A stretch of DNA of 18,375 bases from Coriobacteriales bacterium (GTDB lineage Bacteria > Actinomycetota > Coriobacteriia > Coriobacteriales > UBA8131). Shown here piece by piece: positions 7,578 to 14,189 of the stretch. How positions within the stretch are numbered: the first letter of the stretch is position 1; every line of letters starts with the position of its first letter. The notes below the pieces were generated by a model, which searched no databases, was not told the origin of the DNA, and saw nothing but the letters and a program-made list of their open reading frames with translations. The DNA lies in NCBI GenBank assembly GCA_031268525.1, contig JAIRXA010000098.1, positions 1 through 18,375 on the forward strand. Direction: 5' to 3'. The position numbers and the translations under genes are program-made.

Positions 7578-8321
7578 TCATGCTTCCCTTCTTCTTGGGG
7601 GCTCTTTGCCCACAAGCGCCTTCAGGCGCTCTGCCAGTTCGTTGACCCGCGGATCGATGCGGACGCTTGAGGGGTTGCCAACAAAGCGTGCCGTTGAAGC
7701 CAGTACCTCATCGACAATGACGAGGTCGTTCTCGCGCAGGGTGGAACCAGATGCCGTGATGTCAACAACGCGGTCCGCCATACCGCACAGTGGCGCCAGC
7801 TCGACGTTGCCGTGCATCTTTACGATTTCGACCTGCACGCCGATGGAATCATAATACGAAGCGGCGATGCGCGGGTACTTCGTGGCAACTCTCATCACAC
7901 CGAGGCGTCGATAGCTGTCTTCAGCGGCGCCGTGAGCCGCCGCTGGTTCCGCAACGACAAAGCGACAGCCCCCAAATCGCAGATCAGCAAGCTCCATGAG
8001 CTCAAGCTCGGCCTCCAGCAGCGAATCCTTGCCGCATATGCCGCAGTCGACGCCGCCGTAGGCCACGAAGACCGGTGCGTCGGTTGGTCGAACGATAAAG
8101 AAACTCACTCCCTCATTGTGGATGACGAGCTGTCGGCCGGGTTCGATAAGTCCTCGTGTATCGAGTCCTGCCTGCGTAAGCAAGTCGATGCTCTCTCGGT
8201 AAAGCGAGCCTTTTGGGACTGCTATTCGGAGGGGCTTTAATGTCCCTGAGACTCTGGGCTTTCTGGGTGTGCTGGGTTCTCTGGGTGTGCTGGGTTCTCT
8301 GGGCGCGCTGAAATCAAGCAT
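7578..8321 (-). CDS. hisG: ATP phosphoribosyltransferase, short form
   Basis: First committed step of histidine biosynthesis: ATP + PRPP to phosphoribosyl-ATP, normally the feedback-regulated point. The 247-residue protein is the short form: it has the two catalytic lobes but lacks the C-terminal ACT-like regulatory domain, so it should need HisZ, encoded directly upstream. The PRPP-binding signature DRVVDITASGSTL is at 183-195, with MHGNVELAPL just before it and RIAVPKGSLY at 32-41. The start at 8321 has GGAGG nine bases upstream and overlaps hisZ by eight bases. No ATG, GTG or TTG codon lies just before the usual family start, so the extra 30 N-terminal residues appear real. They contain REPSTP repeats encoded by 18-bp DNA repeats. 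An upstream in-frame start at 8651 would be an artefact running through hisZ. Confidence 0.95.
   Translation of the reverse strand: MLDFSAPREPSTPREPSTPRKPRVSGTLKPLRIAVPKGSLYRESIDLLTQAGLDTRGLIEPGRQLVIHNEGVSFFIVRPTDAPVFVAYGGVDCGICGKDSLLEAELELMELADLRFGGCRFVVAEPAAAHGAAEDSYRRLGVMRVATKYPRIAASYYDSIGVQVEIVKMHGNVELAPLCGMADRVVDITASGSTLRENDLVIVDEVLASTARFVGNPSSVRIDPRVNELAERLKALVGKEPPRRREA
8263..8310 (-). repeat. 18-bp tandem repeat at the 5' end of hisG
   Basis: Plus-strand unit CTGGGTGTGCTGGGTTCT occurs perfectly at 8263-8280 and 8281-8298, followed by a degenerate partial copy to 8310. The unit is in frame and encodes six-residue Pro-rich repeats (REPSTP, REPSTP, then RKPRVS) in the linker before the HisG catalytic domain. 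Two identical copies suggest a recent or slippage-prone duplication. Confidence 0.85.
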
Positions 8322-9474
8322 CTTCTCGATCCTCCGTTTCGGTCGAAGGTGCAAAGTCCAGCGCAATCCGCAGGCCCTGGGCACGCAGAATCTGGGCTTC
8401 ACGGAAGGCTTTTGCTGGATCATCGTCATCAATCGACAGTCGTCGCAGGTCAGCGCCTCCAAGGTTTGCCCTGTCAGCGCCTTCCTGCGTGAGGAGAGCA
8501 TGCATCGCCCGTTCCAAGCCAAAGGCAAAACCGGCAGCAGGTGCATCAAGGCCAAAGTCGGCGAGCATCCGATCATAGCGTCCGCCACCGCCCAGACGCA
8601 GACCAAGACCGGGCGCATACGCCTCAAAGACCATACCCGTATAGTAATCAAAGTCGCTCATCACACTGAAGTCAAGCAAAACATGCGCGTGCGCCTCGCT
8701 CTGCTCAATGATCGCATAGCTGGTCGCGAGCTGCTCGAGCCCATCCATACAGTCGAGTCCATCAACAAGCTCTCTGCACTCCTCTATCGCCTCGCGCCCT
8801 CCACGAATACCGAAGATTCGGAGAAGAGCCGCCTGGTAATGCTTGGGCAGTCGAGGGTCGTCCACAAGCGTTTGGAGCGCTACGAGATCGCTTCGATGGC
8901 TGGCAGCAAGCACCGATGCACCCCACTCGGATGGCAGGTCGCCCACACGGATGCAGGCCGTGATCAGTTCGCGTAAAACCCCAACCGTGCAGAGTACGAT
9001 CGTGTAGTCGCTCAGACCAGTGGCCGCCAAAGCCTCGGAGAAGAGGAGTACGACCTCTGCGTCGGCCGCGGCGCCTGTCTTGCCGATGAGTTCGGTTCCT
9101 ATCTGGGTGAATTCCCGAGCCTGAGCGCGCAGGGATTCCTGTTCACGGAAGACCGACTGCGTGTAGCGAAAGCGCAGAGGACGCTCGCCAAGACGCTCGG
9201 CAAAGCCCCGGCGCGAAGCGACCAGTCGGGCGACCGGCAGGGTCACATCCGGCCTGAGTACCAGCAGTTTTCCATCGGAATCGATGAGTCGCAGAGCTTG
9301 ATCTGATAAAGTTCCACCCAGCTCCAGAACCTCGCCAACCTCCAGAGTTGGCGTTTCGATGGGATCATAGCCCCACAGGGCAAGCCGCGCCTGCACGCAG
9401 GTGATGATCTCCTCGCGCCAACGCGCCTCGTCCGGCAAGACATCCTTGAATCCCCTCGGGGTGATCGGAATCAT
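8314..9474 (-). CDS. hisZ: ATP phosphoribosyltransferase regulatory subunit (HisRS paralogue)
   Basis: HisZ is a catalytically inactive class II histidyl-tRNA synthetase-like protein. It assembles with short-form HisG and provides activation and histidine feedback inhibition. The 386-residue product shows the synthetase-like core: PRGFKDVLPDEA (6-17), LRPDVTLPVARL (73-84), FRYTQSVFREQE (102-113), then YYTGMVFEAY, GGGGRYDRML and FAFGLERAMHAL. The length suits HisZ; a true HisRS would be longer, with a full anticodon-binding domain. I chose the ATG at 9474, with GGAG four bases upstream. A TTG at 9492 is in frame but less likely. It is the first gene of the his operon, and its close overlap with hisG agrees with a stoichiometric HisZ-HisG complex. 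Confidence 0.93.
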   Translation of the reverse strand: MIPITPRGFKDVLPDEARWREEIITCVQARLALWGYDPIETPTLEVGEVLELGGTLSDQALRLIDSDGKLLVLRPDVTLPVARLVASRRGFAERLGERPLRFRYTQSVFREQESLRAQAREFTQIGTELIGKTGAAADAEVVLLFSEALAATGLSDYTIVLCTVGVLRELITACIRVGDLPSEWGASVLAASHRSDLVALQTLVDDPRLPKHYQAALLRIFGIRGGREAIEECRELVDGLDCMDGLEQLATSYAIIEQSEAHAHVLLDFSVMSDFDYYTGMVFEAYAPGLGLRLGGGGRYDRMLADFGLDAPAAGFAFGLERAMHALLTQEGADRANLGGADLRRLSIDDDDPAKAFREAQILRAQGLRIALDFAPSTETEDREDA

Positions 9475-9505
9475 GGTGCTCCATTCACGCAAAGCTTTTT
9501 CTCAT

Positions 9506-9537
9506 GATACTTTATCACACTATTGTAATAAAGTATC
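9506..9537. promoter_or_regulatory. 32-bp palindrome, candidate operator of the his operon
   Basis: Thirteen-base half-sites (GATACTTTATCAC and GTAATAAAGTATC) are inverted around a six-base centre and match at 12 of 13 positions. The element is AT-rich in an otherwise GC-rich neighbourhood. It covers the -10 box and predicted start of the proximal his promoter, 32 bp before the hisZ ATG. As RNA it could fold into a 13-bp hairpin, but no U-tract follows on either strand, so a protein-binding site is more likely than a terminator. The TrpR/YerC-type protein encoded at 14172-14468 is the obvious candidate ligand. The symmetry is seen directly; the regulator assignment is inferred. Confidence 0.7.
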
Positions 9538-9550
9538 GGATCTTCTGCAA
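9522..9550 (-). promoter_or_regulatory. Proximal his promoter (TTGCAG-17-TACAAT)
   Basis: On the minus strand TTGCAG (9550-9545) is followed after 17 bases by TACAAT (9527-9522). The -10 matches consensus at five of six positions; the -35 keeps only TTG. The predicted start near 9515 gives a leader of about 40 bases before hisZ. The -10 lies inside the 32-bp palindrome, which is the geometry of repression by steric exclusion. Confidence 0.5.
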
Positions 9551-9586
9551 GCAGCGCGGCGCTCAGTGAACCCTTCTGGGCAGCAA

Positions 9587-9677
9587 AGAAGACGGCTCGC
9601 AATCCATCACCCATTCCCTGGCCACTGTCTGGCTGCCTCTTGATCGGCATTCATCTGGGTTGGTCGAGCCGTCTTCT
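9587..9677. other. Long inverted repeat in the his-methyltransferase intergenic region
   Basis: Arms AGAAGACGGCTCG (9587-9599) and CGAGCCGTCTTCT (9665-9677) are a perfect 13-bp inverted repeat enclosing 65 bases. Inside, further pairing is possible: ACCCA with TGGGT, CCA with TGG, and a small GCCA/TGGC hairpin. Transcribed from the distal minus-strand promoter, the RNA would begin four or so bases before this structure. The closing stem would be followed by UUU two bases on. It could be an mRNA leader structure, a short RNA ending at this stem, or a DNA site. It matches no RNA family I can name with confidence. Confidence 0.5.
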
Positions 9678-9686
9678 GTATGCTGA

Positions 9687-9695
9687 TGTTATACT
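9687..9695 (+). promoter_or_regulatory. Candidate extended -10 for the methyltransferase gene
   Basis: The plus strand reads TGTTATACT, an extended -10 (TGn followed by TATACT, five of six matches). No good -35 lies 17-18 bases upstream. A start near 9702 would give a leader of about 140 bases before the ATG at 9841. It overlaps the -10 of the divergent distal his promoter, so the two could compete. Confidence 0.35.
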
Positions 9696-9717
9696 CCCCT
9701 CAGGATGCCTTTGTCAA
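9688..9717 (-). promoter_or_regulatory. Distal his promoter (TTGACA-18-TATAAC)
   Basis: The minus strand carries a perfect -35 TTGACA (9717-9712) and, 18 bases on, TATAAC (9693-9688, five of six matches). The predicted start near 9681 leaves a leader of about 205 bases before hisZ. That leader contains the 13-bp inverted repeat and then the palindrome. It is the best consensus promoter in the window. Confidence 0.6.
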
Positions 9718-9840
9718 CGGAGCGCGGAGGTCTTCCACATTGCGAAGCGGAGCAAACGGAGGACCCCGAGCAGGAGACACAGGAGACTTTGCGCAAGCGA
9801 GCGGGAGATCCCGAGCAGAAAATCACGGAGAGGAAGCGGT

Positions 9841-10524
9841 ATGCATCATCGTCCCTTTGACTGGCGAGAAGCCTGGATCGCGCATAACCAACAACGGCCG
9901 GCTCCGGCCGATTCCAGGCTTTGGGACGAACGCGCCGAGGACTTTGGCCTGCGCAACGGCCCCTCCACCTATGCCCGGCGCTTCATCGAACTGCTGAACC
10001 CTTCACCTGGCGCAAGCATTCTGGATATTGGTTGCGGCAATGGGGCTTTGGCGCTCCCTCTGGCACGCGCAGGCCATGAGGTGCTTGCCGTCGACTTCTC
10101 ACCAGGAATGCTTGAGGTTCTGGCTACGCGCCGCGACTCAGAGGGACTGTCTAACATCAGCACACGTCTGCTCAGCTGGGATGAGGATTGGTCTGCCGCA
10201 GGCATCGGCAGGAAGTGTGTGGATGTCGCTATCGCCTCACGTTCGACGATGGTTGCCGACCTGCATGAGGCCTTCTCCAAGATGAACCGTGTGGCATGCG
10301 AGCTGTGTGCCGTGACGATGACAAGCGAGTTTGGCCCGCGCAAAAAGACGCCCAAAAACGGCGCGGATGATAGTCGTAACACACATTCCAAGGAGCCCGC
10401 CGACTATATCTTCGGCGTGAATATCCTGCTGCAGATGGGTCTCTACCCTCGCCTTGACTACATCGATACCGAGCGCGAGGGCAGACTGGTCCGTTGGGCG
10501 TTTTTGAGTTGGAAAGCCTCATAG
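9841..10524 (+). CDS. Class I SAM-dependent methyltransferase
   Basis: The only clearly real plus-strand gene. The 227-residue product has the Rossmann-like methyltransferase core. Motif I is LDIGCGNGALALPLA (61-75), the acidic residue after strand 2 is Asp85 in VLAVDFSPGML, and a motif-IV-like VDVAIASRS follows. The N-terminus (FDWREAWIAH, SRLWDERAEDFG) is typical of small stand-alone methyltransferases. No substrate can be assigned. I chose the ATG at 9841 because GAGAGGAAG lies just upstream; the in-frame extension back to 9640 is low-complexity and unsupported. It is divergent from the his operon and convergent with dnaE, and its last 67 bp overlap the dnaE 3' end. Each of these two genes therefore encodes its C-terminus antisense to the other. 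A role in histidine metabolism is not implied. Confidence 0.85.
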   Translation: MHHRPFDWREAWIAHNQQRPAPADSRLWDERAEDFGLRNGPSTYARRFIELLNPSPGASILDIGCGNGALALPLARAGHEVLAVDFSPGMLEVLATRRDSEGLSNISTRLLSWDEDWSAAGIGRKCVDVAIASRSTMVADLHEAFSKMNRVACELCAVTMTSEFGPRKKTPKNGADDSRNTHSKEPADYIFGVNILLQMGLYPRLDYIDTEREGRLVRWAFLSWKAS

Positions 10525-13500
10525 CTGAGGCCCTCAATATGATCGAGTTCCTGGAGAAAATCCTGGTTTGAGCTGTCGACGGTCATCGGCATCGGCGCTC
10601 GCAGATGCCCCCCTCCCGACTGCTCGACAAATAACACCACGGGCGAGCGCCCCGGATAGGTGCTCAAAGCCTGTTTGAGGCGATCGGAGAGCTGTGCGTT
10701 AAAGGCCCCCGAGGCAACGTGGAGCTCCAGTGTCGTGATCGCCTGACTGCTCGGTTTTTCGAGATCGAGACGGGCGACGCGTGAGACGATGATCTGCGAG
10801 CCACGATCACGCTTCTCAAATTTGGCAGTCAGATAGACCTTCGCATCCTCCTCGAGAAGACTGCCGTATTGTACGAAAGCCGTGGGAAACATGACCGCCT
10901 CGATGGAGCCCTCCATATCCTCCAAAACGAACTTGGCCATGCGCTTCCCCTCTTTTTTGGTGACCATCTGCGACAGGCTCGTTACCATACCCGCCAACCT
11001 GATCTCGCGATTCGTGGGTATGCTCGCGATGTCGTCGGCTACGTCGAGGACAACCTGTTCCAGCGCGTCTCCATCACCCTCTTCGCTCTCTTCGCCGCCG
11101 CTGCCGCCCGCAAAGACGCCGAGCGAAAACTCGCTGTGCTTCGCGAGCAGATCGGCGTATTCGCCCAGTGGGTGCCCCGAGACATAGATCTTGAGTATCT
11201 CCTTCTCAAAGTTGAGTTTCGTCTGAAGACTCCACTCCACACCATCTGCAGCTGGTATGTCTTCGATGCCGATATCAAAGCCCTCATCGGCCAGGGTGGC
11301 AAAGAGGTCAAGCTGGCCTCCCGCCTTGTCACGATGGCGCCTGGCAGCGACATCCATCAGGTTGTCCGCCTCGACAAAATGCCAGAGCTGCCGACGCGTG
11401 TAGCCGGTCGAATCGAAGGCGCCCGACTTTACCAGGGCCTCAACGACCTTCTTGTTGCAGTAGGTGTTATCGATGCGATAGACGAAATCGTGCAGCGAGG
11501 TAAAGGGGCCGCCTTGCTCGCGTTCGGCTATGATAGCGTCAGCTGCAAGGGCGCCTACGCCGCGGATTCCAGCCAAACCGAAACGAATACCCTCATCAAT
11601 CGGCGTGAATTCCCGTCCCGAGGAATTGACGTCCGGGGCCATGACAGGAATGCCGCCGCGTCTGGTCTCCGCAATATAACGCACAAGAGTATCGGCGTTT
11701 CCCATGACCGAGGTCAAGAGGGCAGCCATGAACTCCATGTGGTAGTGCGCCTTGAGATAGGCTGTGCGCATGACGACGACCGCGTAGGCCGCCGAATGGC
11801 TTTTGTTGAAGGCATACTTTGCAAAACTCTCCGCATCGTCCCATATCGTGATCGCGGTTTGCTCAAAGTATCCGTTCTCGACGGCACCACGTGTCCAATC
11901 TTCTTTGAGCTGTAACATCAGGTCGATCTTCTTCTTGCCCATTGCCTTGCGCAATTGGTCAGACTTCCCCGCAGAAAACCCGCTCATCACCATCGAGACC
12001 TGCATGACCTGTTCCTGATAGACCATGGTGCCATAGGTCTCCTCCAGGATGGGCTTGAGGCGCTCGTCATAGTAACGCACCTTGCGAGGATTGGCGCGGC
12101 GTGCGATGAACTCCTCCAACATACCGGATTCGAGTGGCCCGGGACGATTGAGCGCGATGGCGGCGACCACATCGGAAAACTGCCGCGGCTTCATGCGGGC
12201 AAACAGGCGCACGTACAGGGGGCCTTCCACCTGAAACAATCCGGCCAGATTGCCCGTTCCCATCAGCTCAAAGGCTGCGGCGTCATCAAGCGGTATCTCG
12301 TCGGGTTTGATGTCGATTCCGTAGCGATCCTTTATCTGCTCGCAGGTAAGCGAGATCACCCGATGGTTGCGCAGGCCGAGGAAATCCATCTTCAGCAGAC
12401 CCAGATCGGGCGTATAGTGTCCGTCATACTGCGTGATGATGCCCTTGTCCTTTTTGTCGCGCTTCAAGGGCAGATGATCGGCCAAGGGGTTTCTGCAGAT
12501 GATGTGGGCGCAGGCATGTACCCCCTCCCCGCGCACCTGTCCCTCAATGGAGCGGGCGGCGTCGATGACTTCCCGGTAGTCGGGATTGTCTTTATAAGCG
12601 CGTTTCAGGTCGGGGTTTTTCTCCATCGCTTCATTAATGGTGATATTGAGTTCGTTGCCGATCATCTTGCAGAGGTCATCGCCGACCTTATACTCCTTAC
12701 CAAGCACACGCGCGGCATCGCGGACGGCGTTTTTTGCCTGCAGCTTGCCAAAGGTGATGACTCCAGCAACATGATCCTCACCGTAGACCTCCTTGATGTG
12801 GTCGATGACGTCATCGCGACGATCATCGGAGAAGTCAACGTCGATATCGGGCATTTCGACGCGCTCTTCAGACAGGAAACGCTCAAAGAGCAGTCCGTTG
12901 GCCAAGGGGTCGAGATCGGTGATGCCAAGCGCATAGGAGACGATGGAGCCGGCAGCGGAACCTCGCCCGGGGCCGACGATGATGTCCTGAGATTTTGCCC
13001 AGTTGATGAACTCCTGGACGATGAGGAAGTAGGCGGGGAAACCCTGCTTGATGATAACGCCTGCCTCACGTTCGTAACGAGCCATGACTTCATCGCTCAG
13101 ATCCGCACCATAGCGCCAGTGCAGCCCCTCGAGGCACTGCTTGCGAAAGAAGCTCTCCTCGGTCTCGCCTTCGGGCAGGGGAAAGCGTGGCAGGATCGGG
13201 TCGCGCTCAAGCTCAACAGTGCATCGAGCGGCGAGCTCGACGGTATTGTCACAGGCCTCGGGGAAATCGCGCATGACCTCACGCATCTCCTCTTCGGTCT
13301 TAAAGTAAAACTCGTCGCAGGGAAACTTGAGGCGTTCGGTATCGGCCAGCGTCTTACCTGTGCCGATGCACAGCAGGATATCCTGAGCCTTTGCGTCTTC
13401 TTTTTTCAGGTAGTGCAGATCATTGGTCGCGATGGTCTTGAGGTCCAGCTCGCCTGCCAGCTTCGCAAGTTGAATATTGAGCTCGTGTTGAGAAAGCCCA

Positions 13501-14063
13501 TTGCGTGTAGTAATACCATGGTCCTGCAGCTCAATATAGAAGTCGCCGGGAGCAAAGAAGGAGGCCAGGCGCTGCGCCCACTTCACAGCCTCGTCGTATT
13601 GCCCCTGATCGATCATGACGGGGATGATGCCCTGGATGCAGGCGCTCGTGCCAATCAGGCCCTCACCGTAGCGCTCCAACATCGACAGCGATATCTGTGG
13701 CTTATAGTAAAAATGGTCTACGTTCGCTTCTGATATCAGGCGTACAAGATTGTGGTAGCCTTTATTGTCTTTGGCGAGCAGGAGAAGGTGGTAGCGATGC
13801 GGACTTCCACCCTCTTTGAGTGGCGGGTCTTCCAATACCATATAGGCCTCGCAGCCAAAGATCGGCTTGACCTCGATGCCCGTATCCCTCTTGACTTCCT
13901 CTACGGCCTTGGCGAGCTCCGGGACGCCACTCATCACACCGTGATCGGTGATGGCCACGGCTGGCATGCCCAGCTCGGCAGCGCGCTTGACCATATCGAG
14001 GATATGAGTTGCCCCATCGAGCAGCGAATATTCAGTGTGATTATGGAGGTGCACGAAAGCCAT
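10458..14063 (-). CDS. dnaE: DNA polymerase III alpha subunit
   Basis: Catalytic subunit of the replicative polymerase. The 1201-residue protein is full length for DnaE. It has an N-terminal PHP domain with metal-type His/Asp motifs (HLHNHTEYSLLDGA, 5-18; ITDHG, 38-42) and a polymerase palm with GPGRGSAAGS (364-373). Catalytic aspartates lie in PDIDVDFSDDRRDD (405-418), and a helix-hairpin-helix region follows. A C-terminal OB-fold runs from about IRLAGMVTSL to IIVSRVARLD. It lacks an embedded 3'-5' exonuclease, so it is DnaE rather than PolC. The Shine-Dalgarno is weak (AGG nine bases before the ATG). It follows yerC after a 108-bp repeat-rich spacer and may be read from the upstream operon; I see no strong promoter between them. 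Its 3' end overlaps the convergent methyltransferase gene by 67 bp. Confidence 0.98.
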   Translation of the reverse strand: MAFVHLHNHTEYSLLDGATHILDMVKRAAELGMPAVAITDHGVMSGVPELAKAVEEVKRDTGIEVKPIFGCEAYMVLEDPPLKEGGSPHRYHLLLLAKDNKGYHNLVRLISEANVDHFYYKPQISLSMLERYGEGLIGTSACIQGIIPVMIDQGQYDEAVKWAQRLASFFAPGDFYIELQDHGITTRNGLSQHELNIQLAKLAGELDLKTIATNDLHYLKKEDAKAQDILLCIGTGKTLADTERLKFPCDEFYFKTEEEMREVMRDFPEACDNTVELAARCTVELERDPILPRFPLPEGETEESFFRKQCLEGLHWRYGADLSDEVMARYEREAGVIIKQGFPAYFLIVQEFINWAKSQDIIVGPGRGSAAGSIVSYALGITDLDPLANGLLFERFLSEERVEMPDIDVDFSDDRRDDVIDHIKEVYGEDHVAGVITFGKLQAKNAVRDAARVLGKEYKVGDDLCKMIGNELNITINEAMEKNPDLKRAYKDNPDYREVIDAARSIEGQVRGEGVHACAHIICRNPLADHLPLKRDKKDKGIITQYDGHYTPDLGLLKMDFLGLRNHRVISLTCEQIKDRYGIDIKPDEIPLDDAAAFELMGTGNLAGLFQVEGPLYVRLFARMKPRQFSDVVAAIALNRPGPLESGMLEEFIARRANPRKVRYYDERLKPILEETYGTMVYQEQVMQVSMVMSGFSAGKSDQLRKAMGKKKIDLMLQLKEDWTRGAVENGYFEQTAITIWDDAESFAKYAFNKSHSAAYAVVVMRTAYLKAHYHMEFMAALLTSVMGNADTLVRYIAETRRGGIPVMAPDVNSSGREFTPIDEGIRFGLAGIRGVGALAADAIIAEREQGGPFTSLHDFVYRIDNTYCNKKVVEALVKSGAFDSTGYTRRQLWHFVEADNLMDVAARRHRDKAGGQLDLFATLADEGFDIGIEDIPAADGVEWSLQTKLNFEKEILKIYVSGHPLGEYADLLAKHSEFSLGVFAGGSGGEESEEGDGDALEQVVLDVADDIASIPTNREIRLAGMVTSLSQMVTKKEGKRMAKFVLEDMEGSIEAVMFPTAFVQYGSLLEEDAKVYLTAKFEKRDRGSQIIVSRVARLDLEKPSSQAITTLELHVASGAFNAQLSDRLKQALSTYPGRSPVVLFVEQSGGGHLRAPMPMTVDSSNQDFLQELDHIEGLSYEAFQLKNAQRTSLPSRSVSM

Positions 14064-14073
14064 GGTTGTTTGC

Positions 14074-14189
14074 CTGTCCGTCCTGTTGCTCGTTCCGTAT
14101 CGTCAGCGCCTGTTCGTCTTCTTGCCTATCCGTCTTGTTGCCCGCCCAGTACCATCTGTCCGTCCTGTTGCCTATTCGTCTTGTTGCCC
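14074..14189 (-). repeat. Degenerate 16-18-bp repeats across the yerC stop codon and yerC-dnaE spacer
   Basis: Five copies of a plus-strand unit close to CTRTYCGTCYTSTTGC lie at 14074-14091, 14110-14125, 14126-14143, 14156-14171 and 14172-14189. They occur partly as adjacent pairs. Longer matches exist: the 27 bases at 14125-14151 and 14171-14197 differ at two positions, and 14096-14113 resembles 14194-14211. The last copy encodes the end of YerC (GQQDE and stop), so the spacer appears to have grown by duplication of the yerC 3' end. No hairpin or terminator is evident within it. Confidence 0.75.

Noticed and set aside
6485..7645. A 386-codon plus-strand frame antisense to hisD
   Set aside because: It mirrors the conserved hisD coding sequence, with no motif and no start context. 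It is a shadow of a GC-rich gene.
8322..8651. A 110-residue N-terminal extension of HisG
   Set aside because: It reads through hisZ in another frame. The start at 8321 has a good GGAGG site and fits the eight-base overlap pattern.
9485..9505. A six-codon mini-frame (MRKSFA) just before hisZ as a leader peptide
   Set aside because: It has no His codons and no ribosome-binding site, and most of it would fall in the short leader by chance. There is no attenuator structure after it.
9506..9537. An intrinsic terminator formed by the AT-rich palindrome
   Set aside because: The stem is AT-rich and not followed by a T-tract on either strand. It lies over a promoter -10, so an operator is the better reading.
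9587..9680. A cobalamin riboswitch on the plus strand
   Set aside because: GCAATCC followed later by GCCACTGT resembles parts of the cobalamin element, but no B12-box (AGCCAGGAGACCTGCC-like) or full arrangement is present. A covariance-model search would settle it.
9541..9687. A T-box riboswitch upstream of hisZ
   Set aside because: Phrases such as TGGGTGATGG and GCGAGCCGTC faintly recall the T-box, but the conserved GGTGGNACCGCG core, a Stem I with a His specifier and an antiterminator/terminator pair cannot be found.
9640..9840. An N-terminal extension of the methyltransferase back to 9640
   Set aside because: The added 67 residues are Arg/Ser-rich without methyltransferase similarity and run through the promoter region. 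The ATG at 9841 has a good ribosome-binding site.
11955..13733. A 592-codon open frame antisense to dnaE
   Set aside because: It lies wholly inside dnaE on the opposite strand, has no ribosome-binding site or recognisable domain, and is explained by the skewed codon use of the real gene.
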